Source of the DNA: a bacterium
GTDB lineage: Bacteria; Verrucomicrobiota; Verrucomicrobiia; Limisphaerales; J093
Assembly (NCBI GenBank): GCA_021823625.1
Contig: JAKANS010000014.1
Span: 1-50,429 of the forward strand
Length of the DNA: 50,429 bases
Reading direction: 5' to 3'
Numbering within the stretch: the stretch's first letter is position 1; every line of letters begins with the position of its first letter. Under the pieces are notes generated by a model. It saw only the letters and a program-made list of their open reading frames with translations. It had not been told where the DNA came from and made no database searches. This document shows, in pieces, positions 1 to 7,425 of the stretch. The translations under genes were made by a program, and so were the position numbers.

Positions 1-510
1 GACCGGCGCTTCGGCGACCCGGCTGCTTGTAGTTACGCGCCGCCCTTCGAACCCGTCGTGGTGCGAGCCGCCCAGTTGGACCCTCGCTCCGAAGCAGGGC
101 TTGCGTTCCCGCCACTGCCGGTGCGTTTGCCGCCGCCGCCGCACTGTCCACTAGCCGCTCGTCAGCGCCCACCGCCGCACCGTCTCGTGGTCCACCCCCA
201 GCCCCTCCTGGGCCAACTGCTCGGCCATCAGCGTCGGGCCAAAGTCCCGTAGCGCGCCTCGGCGTAATGCGCCAGCACTTGATCCCGCCCGCAGTGCGGC
301 CGGCTTGCGCCGCGCGCTGGGCCGACCCCGCAGCCGAGGCACCAGGCCCGCGTCGCCCTGAGCCCGATAGCGCCGCCAGACCCGCCGGGTCTGGCGGTAA
401 CTCAAGCCCGGCAGTTCGGCCGCTGACACGCGCGTCAGTTCCTGGCGTTGGATCCCGACCATGATCGGCAACCGATCCCGTCCCTTCCGGCGCATCGTCA
501 AGGTCTCCAT
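1..510 (-). pseudogene. Decayed ISNCY-type transposase (5' part, runs off the window)
   Basis: Reading from 510 the product starts with a helix-turn-helix region (LPGLSYRQTRRVWRRYRAQG, then GLVPRLRGRPSARR and DFGPTLMAEQLAQEGL), the typical N-terminus of ISNCY/IS1202-like transposases. An amber codon at 151-153 interrupts it. The same frame continues to the window edge with RKPCFGARVQL-GGSHHDGFEGR, which matches the family's catalytic start (normally QLDGS-HDWFEG). The first catalytic Asp is therefore replaced by Gly, and the Trp of HDW by Gly. Both the stop and the lost Asp say the element is dead. The family assignment is from motif memory. The rest of the gene lies outside the window. The rich GC codon use is like the neighbours, so the insertion is probably old. 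Confidence 0.8.
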
Positions 511-547
511 GTGGGGGTGGGGGGCTACCGCAACCCCGCCCCGAAGG

Positions 548-590
548 GGACATTTCTATCGAGTTGCCAAGAGGACATTTTCATCGAGTC
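548..590. repeat. Two 18-bp direct repeats at the outer end of the ISNCY remnant
   Basis: GGACATTTCTATCGAGTT (548-565) and GGACATTTTCATCGAGTC (573-590) match at 15 of 18 positions, with starts 25 bp apart. They lie just upstream of the decayed transposase start. Repeats of this form are common near the ends of this type of element, so they are probably transposase binding sites next to the terminal inverted repeat. That role is inference. They also mark the border between the element and the next gene at 652. Confidence 0.65.
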
Positions 591-651
591 GCGACACCAG
601 CGAGCGGGTCGCTTGACCGTCCTCGGCTCGTCGCCCTATCCTCCCCGCGCA

Positions 652-1623
652 ATGAAGCACCGCTGGTTAAGCTGGCTGGCCGCACTGGGCACGGGCGTGG
701 CGCTTGCCGCGCAGCCCCAGATGCTGAACGGCCTCATGGTCATCGTGGACCAGGATGTCATCACCTACAAAGACGTGATGAGCCTCGTCGGGCCCACCAT
801 GGAGGTGCTTTACAAAACCTACGCGGATCAGCCCGAGGTGCTGCGCCAGAAGATCGAGCAGGCGAAACAGGACGGCATCGAACAACTGGTCGAGCGCAAG
901 CTGATCTTACACGAGTTTGACCACGCCGGGTTCAAGCTCCCCGAATCGCTCGTGGACGACCGCGTCAAGAAAACCATCCAGGAGAAATTTGGTGGCGACC
1001 GCGCGGCCCTGACGAAGACACTCCAAAGCAAGGGCACCACTTACGAGGCGTACCGCCGGGACATCCGCGAAGACTTTATCATCGGCGCCATGCGGCTGAA
1101 AAACCTGGGGTACATTGGCTCGGAAATCGTCATCTCCCCGCACAAGATCGAGAAGTACTACGCGGAGCATCTGGACGAGTTCAAAATCAAGGACCAGGTC
1201 AAACTGCGCGCCATCATGATCAACGGCAAACCGAAACGGTCCGATGAATCGGCGCGCGAACTGGCCCAGGAGATCGAAACGAAACTCGACGAAGGCGCCT
1301 CCTTCTCACTGATGGCGAGCGTCTATTCCGAGGACACCTACCGCAGCCGCGGCGGCGATCGCGGCTCGGTCGAGCGCACCGACCTGCGGCCGGAGTTGGC
1401 GCAGGCGGCGTTCGGCCTCAAGCCCGGCCAGCGCAGCGGCATCATCGCGGTCGGCGACACGTTCTGGATCCTGCTGGTCGAAGACGTGAAGTCGAATTAC
1501 ATCAAAACCCTCCCGGAAGTTCGGAGCGCGATCGAGGGCACTCTGCAAGCCCAGGAGCAATCCCGCCTGCAAAAGGAATGGATTGACCAGTTGAAGAAGA
1601 AGTCGTTCATCAACTACTTCTAG
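652..1623 (+). CDS. Exported SurA-like peptidyl-prolyl isomerase
   Basis: The 323-residue product starts at the ATG at 652, directly before a signal peptide (MKHRWLSWLAALGTGVALAA). The reading frame is open further upstream, but that part runs through the IS repeats and is not credible. An N-terminal SurA-like helical region (about 25-180, beginning LNGLMVIVDQDVITYKDV) is followed by one PpiC rotamase domain (about 185-290) with the family signatures GASFSLMASVYSED, SRGGDRGSV and AQAAFGLKPGQ. The likely role is folding of outer-membrane proteins in the periplasm. It is shorter than E. coli SurA and has one parvulin domain rather than two, which is usual outside Proteobacteria. pdxA follows 36 bp downstream on the same strand, as surA and pdxA do in E. 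coli, so an operon is likely. Confidence 0.88.
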   Translation: MKHRWLSWLAALGTGVALAAQPQMLNGLMVIVDQDVITYKDVMSLVGPTMEVLYKTYADQPEVLRQKIEQAKQDGIEQLVERKLILHEFDHAGFKLPESLVDDRVKKTIQEKFGGDRAALTKTLQSKGTTYEAYRRDIREDFIIGAMRLKNLGYIGSEIVISPHKIEKYYAEHLDEFKIKDQVKLRAIMINGKPKRSDESARELAQEIETKLDEGASFSLMASVYSEDTYRSRGGDRGSVERTDLRPELAQAAFGLKPGQRSGIIAVGDTFWILLVEDVKSNYIKTLPEVRSAIEGTLQAQEQSRLQKEWIDQLKKKSFINYF

Positions 1624-1659
1624 TCCGGCCAGCCGGAAGCGGCTCCGCCCCACGCGTTC

Positions 1660-2676
1660 ATGCGTCCTTGGATCGCCATTTCGCTCGGTGATGTCACCGG
1701 CATCGGGCCGGAAATCACGCTCAAGGCGCTGCAAATCCTCCGCGGCTCCGGCGAAAACGAACCGCCCGCGCGCTATTTGATCCTCGGCGACGCCGGCTGG
1801 CTGGAGCGCGCGAACCGATCTCTGCGCCTGCCGATCCAGCCGTTCACAGCCCTCGACGCCACCGGCGACCTCTTTCTGCTGGACCCGCGTTCCGCGCCGC
1901 TGCCCCGCGAAATGGCTCCCGGCGCCGCGCCGGCGGCTCAGGCCGCGCTCGATTGGCTTCGCGCTGGCGCCGAGCGTTGCCTGCGCGGCGAATTGCAGGC
2001 GCTGGTCACCGCGCCGGTGGGCAAGGCGGCCATCATCCGCAGCGGCACGCCGTTCGTTGGCCAGACCGAATTCCTGTCGCGCCTCGCCGGTGTCGATCGC
2101 ACCGTGATGATGTTGCTCGGCAAAGACGACCGCGGTCGCTGGCTGCGCGTGGCGCTCGCGACCACTCACGTGCCGATCCGCCGCCTCGCCGATGCCGTCA
2201 CGCGCGAGAAGGTGGAACTGGCGATCGCCCGCGCCGTTGAAGCCTGCCGCGACCTCGCCCTGCCGCGCGCTCGGATTGGCGTCTGCGGCCTGAACCCGCA
2301 CGCTGGCGAAGGTGGTGAACTGGGCCGCGAAGACATCGAAGTGGTGGCGCTGGCCGTCGAGGCTGCGCGCGAGCGGGGCCTGGACGCGCATGGACCGTTC
2401 GCCGCGGACACGCTCTTTCACCATGCCTGGCGCGGCGACTACGACGTGGTGGTCGCGATGTACCACGACCAGGGCCTGGCGCCGCTCAAGCTGATCGCCT
2501 TCGATACCGGCGTGAATTGGACGCTCGGTCTGCCGTTCATCCGCACCTCGCCCGACCACGGCACCGCCTACGACATCGCCGGCAAAGGCGTCGCCCGCCC
2601 GGACAGCATGGTGGCGGCGATCCGCCTCGCGACGCGATTGGCCTCGCGGCGGCCAACGCCGGCGGATCAAGGCTGA
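1660..2676 (+). CDS. pdxA: 4-hydroxythreonine-4-phosphate dehydrogenase PdxA
   Basis: The 338-residue product has the family's usual length and motifs. It starts MRPWIAISLGDVTGIGPEI, has TAPVGKAAI and GQTEFL near the middle, then NPHAGEGG, the metal-binding histidine region HHAWRGDYDVVVAMYHDQG, and SPDHGTAYDIAG near the end. PdxA oxidises 4-phosphohydroxy-L-threonine with NAD to the ketone precursor used by PdxJ in pyridoxal 5'-phosphate synthesis. It is a cytoplasmic, divalent-metal-dependent dimer. It follows the SurA-like gene closely and converges with the EamA transporter gene, whose stop lies one base after its own. No damage is visible. Confidence 0.96.
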   Translation: MRPWIAISLGDVTGIGPEITLKALQILRGSGENEPPARYLILGDAGWLERANRSLRLPIQPFTALDATGDLFLLDPRSAPLPREMAPGAAPAAQAALDWLRAGAERCLRGELQALVTAPVGKAAIIRSGTPFVGQTEFLSRLAGVDRTVMMLLGKDDRGRWLRVALATTHVPIRRLADAVTREKVELAIARAVEACRDLALPRARIGVCGLNPHAGEGGELGREDIEVVALAVEAARERGLDAHGPFAADTLFHHAWRGDYDVVVAMYHDQGLAPLKLIAFDTGVNWTLGLPFIRTSPDHGTAYDIAGKGVARPDSMVAAIRLATRLASRRPTPADQG

Positions 2677-2677
2677 T

Positions 2678-3568
2678 TCAAGCCGGCGCCGCGACCGGCG
2701 TGTTCGTTTGGCGGGCGAGGGTTGCCAGACAGGTCGCGGCAATGATTGACACTCCGCCGGCCAGCATCCGCGGCGCGATTGCCTCGCCGAGCAACGCCCA
2801 GGCCAGCGCGATGCCATAGACCGGCTCCAGCGCCGCGGTCACGCCTGCCAAGCGCACGGGCAACCGCGTCAACGACGCCGTGAAGCCCCAGTGTGCGAGG
2901 CCGGTGAACACCACGCCCAGCACGACCAGCCAAACCCAATCCACCGGCGTCACGGCGCGCAGTTGCGGACCCGCGAAAGGGAGCAGCAACAGCCCGGCCA
3001 GGGCGGTCTGGACGGCCACGATGCGAAGCGGCGGCAGGGCGCGGGTGAGTCGCCGGTTCAGCAGCGACAGCAAGGCGAAGGTGAGGCCGGACAGAATTCC
3101 CCAGATGGCTGCGCGACCGGCGGTGTTTCCGAAGTTCCAGTCCGGCACCACCAACGCCAGCCCCACCGCCACACCCAGACACGCGACGCCGTCAGTCAGG
3201 CGCAGTCGCTCGCGAAAGAACAGCGGTTCAAGCAGCGTCCCGAACAGCGGATAGCTGGCGAAGGTCAACAGACCCAGCGCCACGGTGCCGAGCTGGATCG
3301 CCGCGAAAAAGCTCCACCAATGAACGGCCAGCAAAGCGCCGCCCAGCGCCAGCGCAACCGCGCTCCCGACACCGCGCGTGTTTTGAGTGTGGACGCGCAA
3401 CTGGCGTCGCGCGGCTAGCAGCCCGCCGAGCGCGACCGCAGCCACGAGCGAGCGCACGCACGTGATGACGATCGCCGGGCAGGCCACCACCTTGCCCAGC
3501 AACCCGGCACACCCGAACAACGCGACGGCGCCATGCAAGGCCAGCAAGGCCTGGCGATGCGATTTCAC
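2678..3568 (-). CDS. EamA/DMT-family membrane transporter
   Basis: A very hydrophobic protein of 296 residues if started at the GTG at 3568. That GTG overlaps the TGA of the upstream gene (GTGA, 3565-3568), which argues for translational coupling. An ATG 45 bp further upstream in the same frame is possible but would lie inside the preceding gene. About ten membrane segments in two repeats are visible (for example LHGAVALFGCAGLLGKVVA and LPVRLAGVTAALEPVYGIAL). The sequence PVRLAGVTAALEPVYGIALAW with a following LGEAIAP is the classic EamA C-terminal half. These are inner-membrane exporters of metabolites; the substrate cannot be told from sequence. Confidence 0.88.
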   Translation of the reverse strand: MKSHRQALLALHGAVALFGCAGLLGKVVACPAIVITCVRSLVAAVALGGLLAARRQLRVHTQNTRGVGSAVALALGGALLAVHWWSFFAAIQLGTVALGLLTFASYPLFGTLLEPLFFRERLRLTDGVACLGVAVGLALVVPDWNFGNTAGRAAIWGILSGLTFALLSLLNRRLTRALPPLRIVAVQTALAGLLLLPFAGPQLRAVTPVDWVWLVVLGVVFTGLAHWGFTASLTRLPVRLAGVTAALEPVYGIALAWALLGEAIAPRMLAGGVSIIAATCLATLARQTNTPVAAPA

Positions 3569-4443
3569 GGTGCGCTTTTCGTGGCCGGCGGCGACGGGCC
3601 GTTCACACCCCACATCTTCTCGATCATGGCGCAGCCTTCCGGGTCGTAGGCGCGCAAGGCGGCGCGGTCGAACGGCTCGTATTCACCGCGCAGAAAGTAG
3701 GCGCCGCTCAGTTCGGCGAAGTACTCGAGCTGGTTCTCCGCCGCGTAGGCCTTCGCGATCGGATCGCCGTTCACGTCCATCACGCGGCGGTAAAGGCCCT
3801 CGCTCATGGCGTGGTCATAGGCCGCCTGGAGGTCCACCTGCTTTTCCGGCCACTGTTCGAGTTGCCAGGCGTGCGCGAATTCGTGAAGCAACACGCGCAC
3901 CGCCCATTGGTCGGAGAGCTGGACGTAGTTTCGCGCCGAATAAATGACCAGGCTGCTGCCCCAATGCGGGTCGGTCAGCGGAAAAAACTCAGGCGCCTCG
4001 CGTTGGAAGTATTCCGCGCCGTTGTCGCGCCCGCCCGCTTTCGCCTCCTCGCCGAACAGGAGGAAAATCGGCAGCCGACGCAGCAGGGTGTGACTGCCGG
4101 CCGGCAGGCGGCGGAGCACCTCGGCCAGCTTGGCATCGACCCGCGCCAGCGCCTCGCGGGCAAGGGCGGGTTGGGCTTCGGCAAGTTCGCGTTCGAGGTG
4201 CACCGTCCAGCCTTGCGCGTTCGTGACCACGTACGCGCGCGCGGGTTCGCGGTAGTTCACCTCCTTGGCTGGCGCGAAGGCGCGGACCGGCTCGCGCGGA
4301 CGCGCCTCGTCGGCGGCAAGCCGCGTGAGGCTGAGTACGAAAAGCAACGCCGCCAGCCGTAGCGGAATCCGTGAAAGCTCGCAGCGGCCTTGGCCGGTTC
4401 GGAGTTGCGGTGGCCAATTGCGCATCGAATCGTGAAAGGTCAC
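3565..4443 (-). CDS. Exported HExxH metallopeptidase-like protein of unknown role
   Basis: The 292-residue ORF has a likely signal peptide (RIPLRLAALLFVLSLTRLAA at about 25-44); starts at 4443 and 4425 (MRNW) are both possible. The key feature is HEFAHAWQ near residue 187, a zinc-peptidase HExxH motif, with a candidate third ligand in QLEYFAELSGAYFLRG about 50-55 residues later. An acidic third ligand in a helix after HExxH is the gluzincin arrangement. Between them is DHAMSEGLYRRVMDV. The protein resembles uncharacterised secreted zinc-peptidase-like proteins of Verrucomicrobiota and Planctomycetota; no named enzyme is recognised. It overlaps the EamA start by four bases and lies 33 bp downstream of the YchF-like gene. 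Confidence 0.7.
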   Translation of the reverse strand: MTFHDSMRNWPPQLRTGQGRCELSRIPLRLAALLFVLSLTRLAADEARPREPVRAFAPAKEVNYREPARAYVVTNAQGWTVHLERELAEAQPALAREALARVDAKLAEVLRRLPAGSHTLLRRLPIFLLFGEEAKAGGRDNGAEYFQREAPEFFPLTDPHWGSSLVIYSARNYVQLSDQWAVRVLLHEFAHAWQLEQWPEKQVDLQAAYDHAMSEGLYRRVMDVNGDPIAKAYAAENQLEYFAELSGAYFLRGEYEPFDRAALRAYDPEGCAMIEKMWGVNGPSPPATKSAP

Positions 4444-4476
4444 GCGACGGTGGCGGTGCCACTTCGACCCGCCGGC

Positions 4477-5178
4477 TTACTTGTTGAACCGGAAATTGAC
4501 CACGTCGTAGTCCTGCATGACGTAGGTCTTGAGTTCGAGCCGCTGCTTGCCGGCGCGCTTCGCTTCGGTTTCGCCGCCCGCCTCGACGAAGTCGGCGAAG
4601 CTGATGACTTCGGCGCGGATGAAGCCCTTCTGGATGTCGGTGTGGATCGTGCCCGCCGCTTCGAGCGCGGTGAGTCCCGCACGAATCGGCCAGGCGCGGT
4701 TTTCCTTGCCGCCGACGGTGAGGAAACTGATGTGGCCACCTTCGCGAAAGGCCCGGAGGATCAGCGCGTCCGGCGTTTGCAGTTCGGCCTCCTCGGCCAC
4801 GACGACCGGCTTGTGGGTGTGGAAATTGTGCGCCGCAATTGTCTCGAGTTCCTCCGGCGAGAGACCTTGTTGCAACACCGTGCGCTCGCTGATCAGCGCG
4901 TCCGCCAGCTTCTCCAAAACCGCTTTCTCCGCCGGGCTCGGGTCGCGGCCGAGCCGGGCCTCGACGAAGTCCAGGTCTTTGGTCAGCAAGTCCGCGAGCG
5001 CGGAGCGGCTGGTGAGAATGGCGTCGGCGGTGAGGGTTTCCGAGTCGTCCACGATATCCACTTGGGCATAGGCCTTTTTCTTCGCCTCGACCAGTTTGTC
5101 AGCCTGGTCCAGGCGGGGATCCTTGAGGTTGCATTTGCCCAGCGGGATGCCGGCAACGCCGAACAGCGCGATCTTCAT
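4477..5178 (-). CDS. YchF-related DUF933 protein lacking the GTPase domain
   Basis: The 233-residue product ends with the highly typical YchF/Obg-like C-terminus: GTIHTDIQKGFIRAEVISF, DFVEAGGETEAKRAGK and YVMQDYDVVNFRFNK, together with SFLTVGGKENRAWPIRAG. This is the DUF933/TGS-like region that sits on the ribosome side of YchF. The N-terminus MKIALFGVAGIPLGK keeps only a vestige of the first beta strand. There is no P-loop GxxxxGK[ST], and the usual switch DxAG sequence is replaced by VDIVDD. NKxD is also not seen. Normal YchF is about 360 residues, so about 130 are missing. The gene is intact with good codon use, so it seems to be a maintained, nucleotide-independent paralogue rather than debris. 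An authentic YchF is expected elsewhere in the genome. Confidence 0.82.
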   Translation of the reverse strand: MKIALFGVAGIPLGKCNLKDPRLDQADKLVEAKKKAYAQVDIVDDSETLTADAILTSRSALADLLTKDLDFVEARLGRDPSPAEKAVLEKLADALISERTVLQQGLSPEELETIAAHNFHTHKPVVVAEEAELQTPDALILRAFREGGHISFLTVGGKENRAWPIRAGLTALEAAGTIHTDIQKGFIRAEVISFADFVEAGGETEAKRAGKQRLELKTYVMQDYDVVNFRFNK

Positions 5179-5209
5179 CCGCTTTGCTTAGGCGTTGCCG
5201 CGGGCGCGG

Positions 5210-5376
5210 TCAAGGCGCGGGCGGTCGCGGCGGCGGTCGCGGCGCGGTGACGATCAGGGCATCCTTCCCGGCGGAGACCACCAATCCGGGGCGGGTTTCC
5301 ACTTCAAGGCGCTGACGGAAATCGTGCTCAGGGTGCCAGCATTCGAAGGCATGCAGGTCAGGCAAGCGACTCACTT
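5210..5376 (-). pseudogene. 3' stump of a gene cut by the IS3 element
   Basis: Directly after the IS3 transposase stop an open frame of about 54 codons runs to a TGA at 5210-5212. It encodes SRLPDLHAFECWHPEHDF followed by RQRLEVETRPGLVVSAGKDALIVTA and a Pro/Arg-rich tail. The coherent hydrophobic/polar pattern and GC-rich third positions suggest the real C-terminus of a protein whose 5' part was removed when the IS arrived or when its end was deleted. The family is not recognised. It could also be chance reading. The YchF-like gene starts 31 bp beyond it. Confidence 0.4.
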
Positions 5377-6255
5377 GGACGCGCTATGGGTGCGCTGGCG
5401 ATTGTAGAACGTCTCGATGTAATCGAAGATCCGGCTGTGCGCCTGGGCGCGGGTGGCGAAGTTGTGGCGGTAAATCAGTTCCAGCTTGAGGGTGCAGGAG
5501 CTTTCCATGGTGGCGTTGTCGTAGCAGTTGCCTTGGCGGCTCATCAAGGCAACCAGGCCAGCTTGGCTCAGTGCGCGGCGGTAATCGGCGCTGGCGTATT
5601 GGATGCCACGATCGGAGTGGAACCGCAAATGGGCTGGCGGCTTGCGATGCAAGAGGGCCTTGTCCAAAGCTGTTAAAGCCAAGCGGGTGTCGCTGCGCTC
5701 ACTCATGGCCCAGCCGACGATCTTGCGGCTGTAGTGGTCCAGGATGGCCGCGAGGTAAAGCCAGCCTTCCCGGGTTGGAATATAGGTGATGTCGGCCACC
5801 CAGAGCTGGTTGGTCCCGGTGGCCTTGGGCGCTGGGGCCAGGCGGTTGGGAGCGATGGGCTGGTCGTGGTGGCGGTCGGTCGTCCGGACGCGATAGCGAC
5901 CCTGCGGGCGACCGTACAAGCTCCCTGCCTTCATGAGGCGGGCAATGCGCTTGCGGCCGTGGCGGCAGCCTTGTTTGCGCAACGTATCCACGATGCGCGG
6001 GCTGCCGTAAGTTTGCCGGCTTTGGACATGAACCGCCTCGATCTGTTGGGCCAGCGTTTGGTTTTCCACCGCGCGCGGGCCGGGAGCGGGGCGCCGTTTT
6101 TGCCAGTCGTAATAACCGCTGGGCGAGACTTCCAGGTTGGCACAAAGCGTCAGGATGGCGTAATCGAGTTGCAGCGCGTCGATCCGGGCATAGCGTTCGG
6201 GGATGGTTCGGAGAGAATGCCCAACGTTTTTTAAAACATCCCGCGGCTCACGCAC
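5371..6255 (-). CDS. IS3-family transposase OrfB, C-terminally truncated
   Basis: About 294 residues are readable. An HTH_21-type region (LEVSPSGYYDWQKRRPAP, then TYGSPRIVDTLRKQG and GRKRIARLMK) is followed by the rve integrase core. All three catalytic residues are present: Asp in WVADITYIPT, Asp in LRFHSDRGIQYAS and Glu in CYDNATMESSCTLKLE. The end is abrupt at YNRQRTHSASK, missing the last few family residues. Translation would normally come from a frameshift after OrfA, and the first residues (REPRDVLKNVGHSL) correspond to the end of OrfA in the family. With OrfA broken, the enzyme is probably not made in active form. Confidence 0.88.
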   Translation of the reverse strand: MREPRDVLKNVGHSLRTIPERYARIDALQLDYAILTLCANLEVSPSGYYDWQKRRPAPGPRAVENQTLAQQIEAVHVQSRQTYGSPRIVDTLRKQGCRHGRKRIARLMKAGSLYGRPQGRYRVRTTDRHHDQPIAPNRLAPAPKATGTNQLWVADITYIPTREGWLYLAAILDHYSRKIVGWAMSERSDTRLALTALDKALLHRKPPAHLRFHSDRGIQYASADYRRALSQAGLVALMSRQGNCYDNATMESSCTLKLELIYRHNFATRAQAHSRIFDYIETFYNRQRTHSASK

Positions 6256-6412
6256 GCGAGCCAGCTCGTGGGTGTTTTCTGGCAGCGTGCCTCAGACCCA
6301 GTTCCTGGGCAATCACTTCAGCGGACTTGCCGCTAGTGAGCCAGTTCTGGACGGCTTCGCGTTTAAACGTTTCGTCGAATTTACGGCGGGTTATGACAGG
6401 TGTTGAGATCAT
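6248..6412 (-). pseudogene. IS3 OrfA fragment with internal deletion and frame loss
   Basis: Translation from 6412 gives MISTPVITRRKFDETFKREA then VQNWLTSGKSAEVIAQELGL, the standard HTH_Tnp_1 start of IS3 OrfA. After GL the frame changes: the next bases in another frame read ENTHELARVREPRDVLKNVG, which is the end of OrfA (normally ENxxLRxExxILKKA). The part between, including the recognition helix end and most of the leucine zipper, is missing, so the frame closes after 54 codons at 6248. This is direct evidence that the element cannot make a normal OrfA or OrfAB. Confidence 0.75.
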
Positions 6413-6809
6413 GGCCTTGATGGTTCAGTATTCGCCCGGTTCCCCGTCCGTCAATTCGAAGCAACCTCATTTTCATGTTGCGTTTGCTTGCCACGACCTT
6501 CTCGGTCGCCTGCGGGAACCATGCGGTTCCCGCTTCTCGATCGTATCAACGGTGTCTGCGCAGGCCCTTCGCAATGGGGCGGACGCCTGATTATGGCGTG
6601 GGTAAATCCCCCACCCTGCCACAAGGGGCATGCTCGTTATCCGCAGGCAGCGGTTTTCACCGTGGGAAGCTGACAAAGGCAAACGCAAGCCAGCGAGAGG
6701 CGGCAGCCAACGGGAAAATGCGATTGAAGAACTCGTGCGCATAAAATTGAACCAGGCAGTGACAGGAACCTCCCTCACCCCAGACCCCTTTCCTCGTTCC
6801 ACTTCGAGC
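6413..6809. other. Non-coding stretch with a 9-bp perfect hairpin
   Basis: No credible gene is seen between the IS3 remnant and the transglutaminase-like gene; reading frames here lack recognisable motifs. A perfect hairpin lies at 6512-6533 (GCGGGAACC, loop ATGC, GGTTCCCGC). It has no T-run, so it is not a clear terminator. Near 6773-6789 the sequence CCCTCACCCCAGACCCC is of a type often seen as a dispersed repeat in intergenic DNA of bacteria. It probably belongs to such a repeat. Confidence 0.5.
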
Positions 6810-7358
6810 TTGCCGGGGCGTTTACCGTCAGCGAGCCGTGGTTGGCTGTGGGCGGTCTTCTGGATCGGGATCCTCCTTGCGGTGCTGCCCGGGATGGCGC
6901 GGGAAGGGGAGTGGGCCCAGCTTCGGTCTCGGAAGGACCTCGCGCCGGAAAGCCTGCTCCACTTCTTCGCCGACTTCCGCTTCGAGCTGGGCGATCGGGC
7001 GCAAGATCCTGAAACCTTCTTGCAGCGTAAACGCGGAGATTGCGATGATTTCGCCAGACTGGCGGCGAGTCTGCTGGCCGAACGGGGCTACAAAACGAAG
7101 CCCGTCGTCATCATGATGCAGGGACAAACCCACGCGGTCTGCTACGTCCAGGAAGCCCACGGCTTCCTGGATTTCAACCACCGCGCCGACGCTGACTCGG
7201 TCGTGTCCTCCACCGGGTCGCTGGAAGACATCGCGCTGAAAGTGTCCACGTATTTTCGGAGCAAATGGTGGATGGCCTCGGAAGTCAGCTATGAAGGCTC
7301 GACCCCAGTCTATCTCGACAGCACGTTTCCTTCCGCCCCAACGCCCGCGAGTGCTTGA
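6810..7358 (+). CDS. Exported transglutaminase-like cysteine peptidase-fold protein
   Basis: The core reads KRGDCDDFARLAASLLAERG, then GQTHAVCYVQEAHGFLDFNH. This gives the Cys (GDC), His (THAV) and Asp (FLDF) of the transglutaminase/papain-like triad in the right order. Ahead of it, RGWLWAVFWIGILLAVLPGM is a membrane or signal segment, and a linker follows (FADFRFELGDRAQDPETFLQ). The start is uncertain: the TTG at 6810 gives 182 residues with the signal near the N-terminus. The frame is open to an ATG at 6630, but that part translates the repeat-like LTPDPFPR region and is unlikely. Function is not known; related small proteins process or bind exported peptides. It is followed by a convergent oxidoreductase gene. 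Confidence 0.68.
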   Translation: MPGRLPSASRGWLWAVFWIGILLAVLPGMAREGEWAQLRSRKDLAPESLLHFFADFRFELGDRAQDPETFLQRKRGDCDDFARLAASLLAERGYKTKPVVIMMQGQTHAVCYVQEAHGFLDFNHRADADSVVSSTGSLEDIALKVSTYFRSKWWMASEVSYEGSTPVYLDSTFPSAPTPASA

Positions 7359-7425
7359 AACTATAAGCCAGTCAACGATCCGGCCAGCGTCCGCCGAGTG
7401 AGCGTGCGGCGTCGTGGCGAACCGC

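Larger units (their letters stand above)
5371..6412 (-). mobile_element. Damaged IS3-family insertion sequence
   Basis: The segment holds an OrfA fragment (6248-6412) and an OrfB transposase (5371-6255) in the normal IS3 order on the minus strand. OrfA lacks its middle and OrfB ends early at RTHSASK, just where IS3 transposases normally read HSALGYxSPxxFE. Clear terminal inverted repeats were not found on either side, which fits loss of at least the OrfB-side end. The run AAAAAAC on the minus strand (6226-6232), in the region where the two frames normally meet, has the form of an IS3 slippery sequence for programmed frameshifting. Confidence 0.85.

Noticed and set aside
1306-2817. Long 503-codon frame opposite the SurA-like and pdxA genes
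   Set aside because: It is the antisense shadow of two well-supported genes and shows no family motif.
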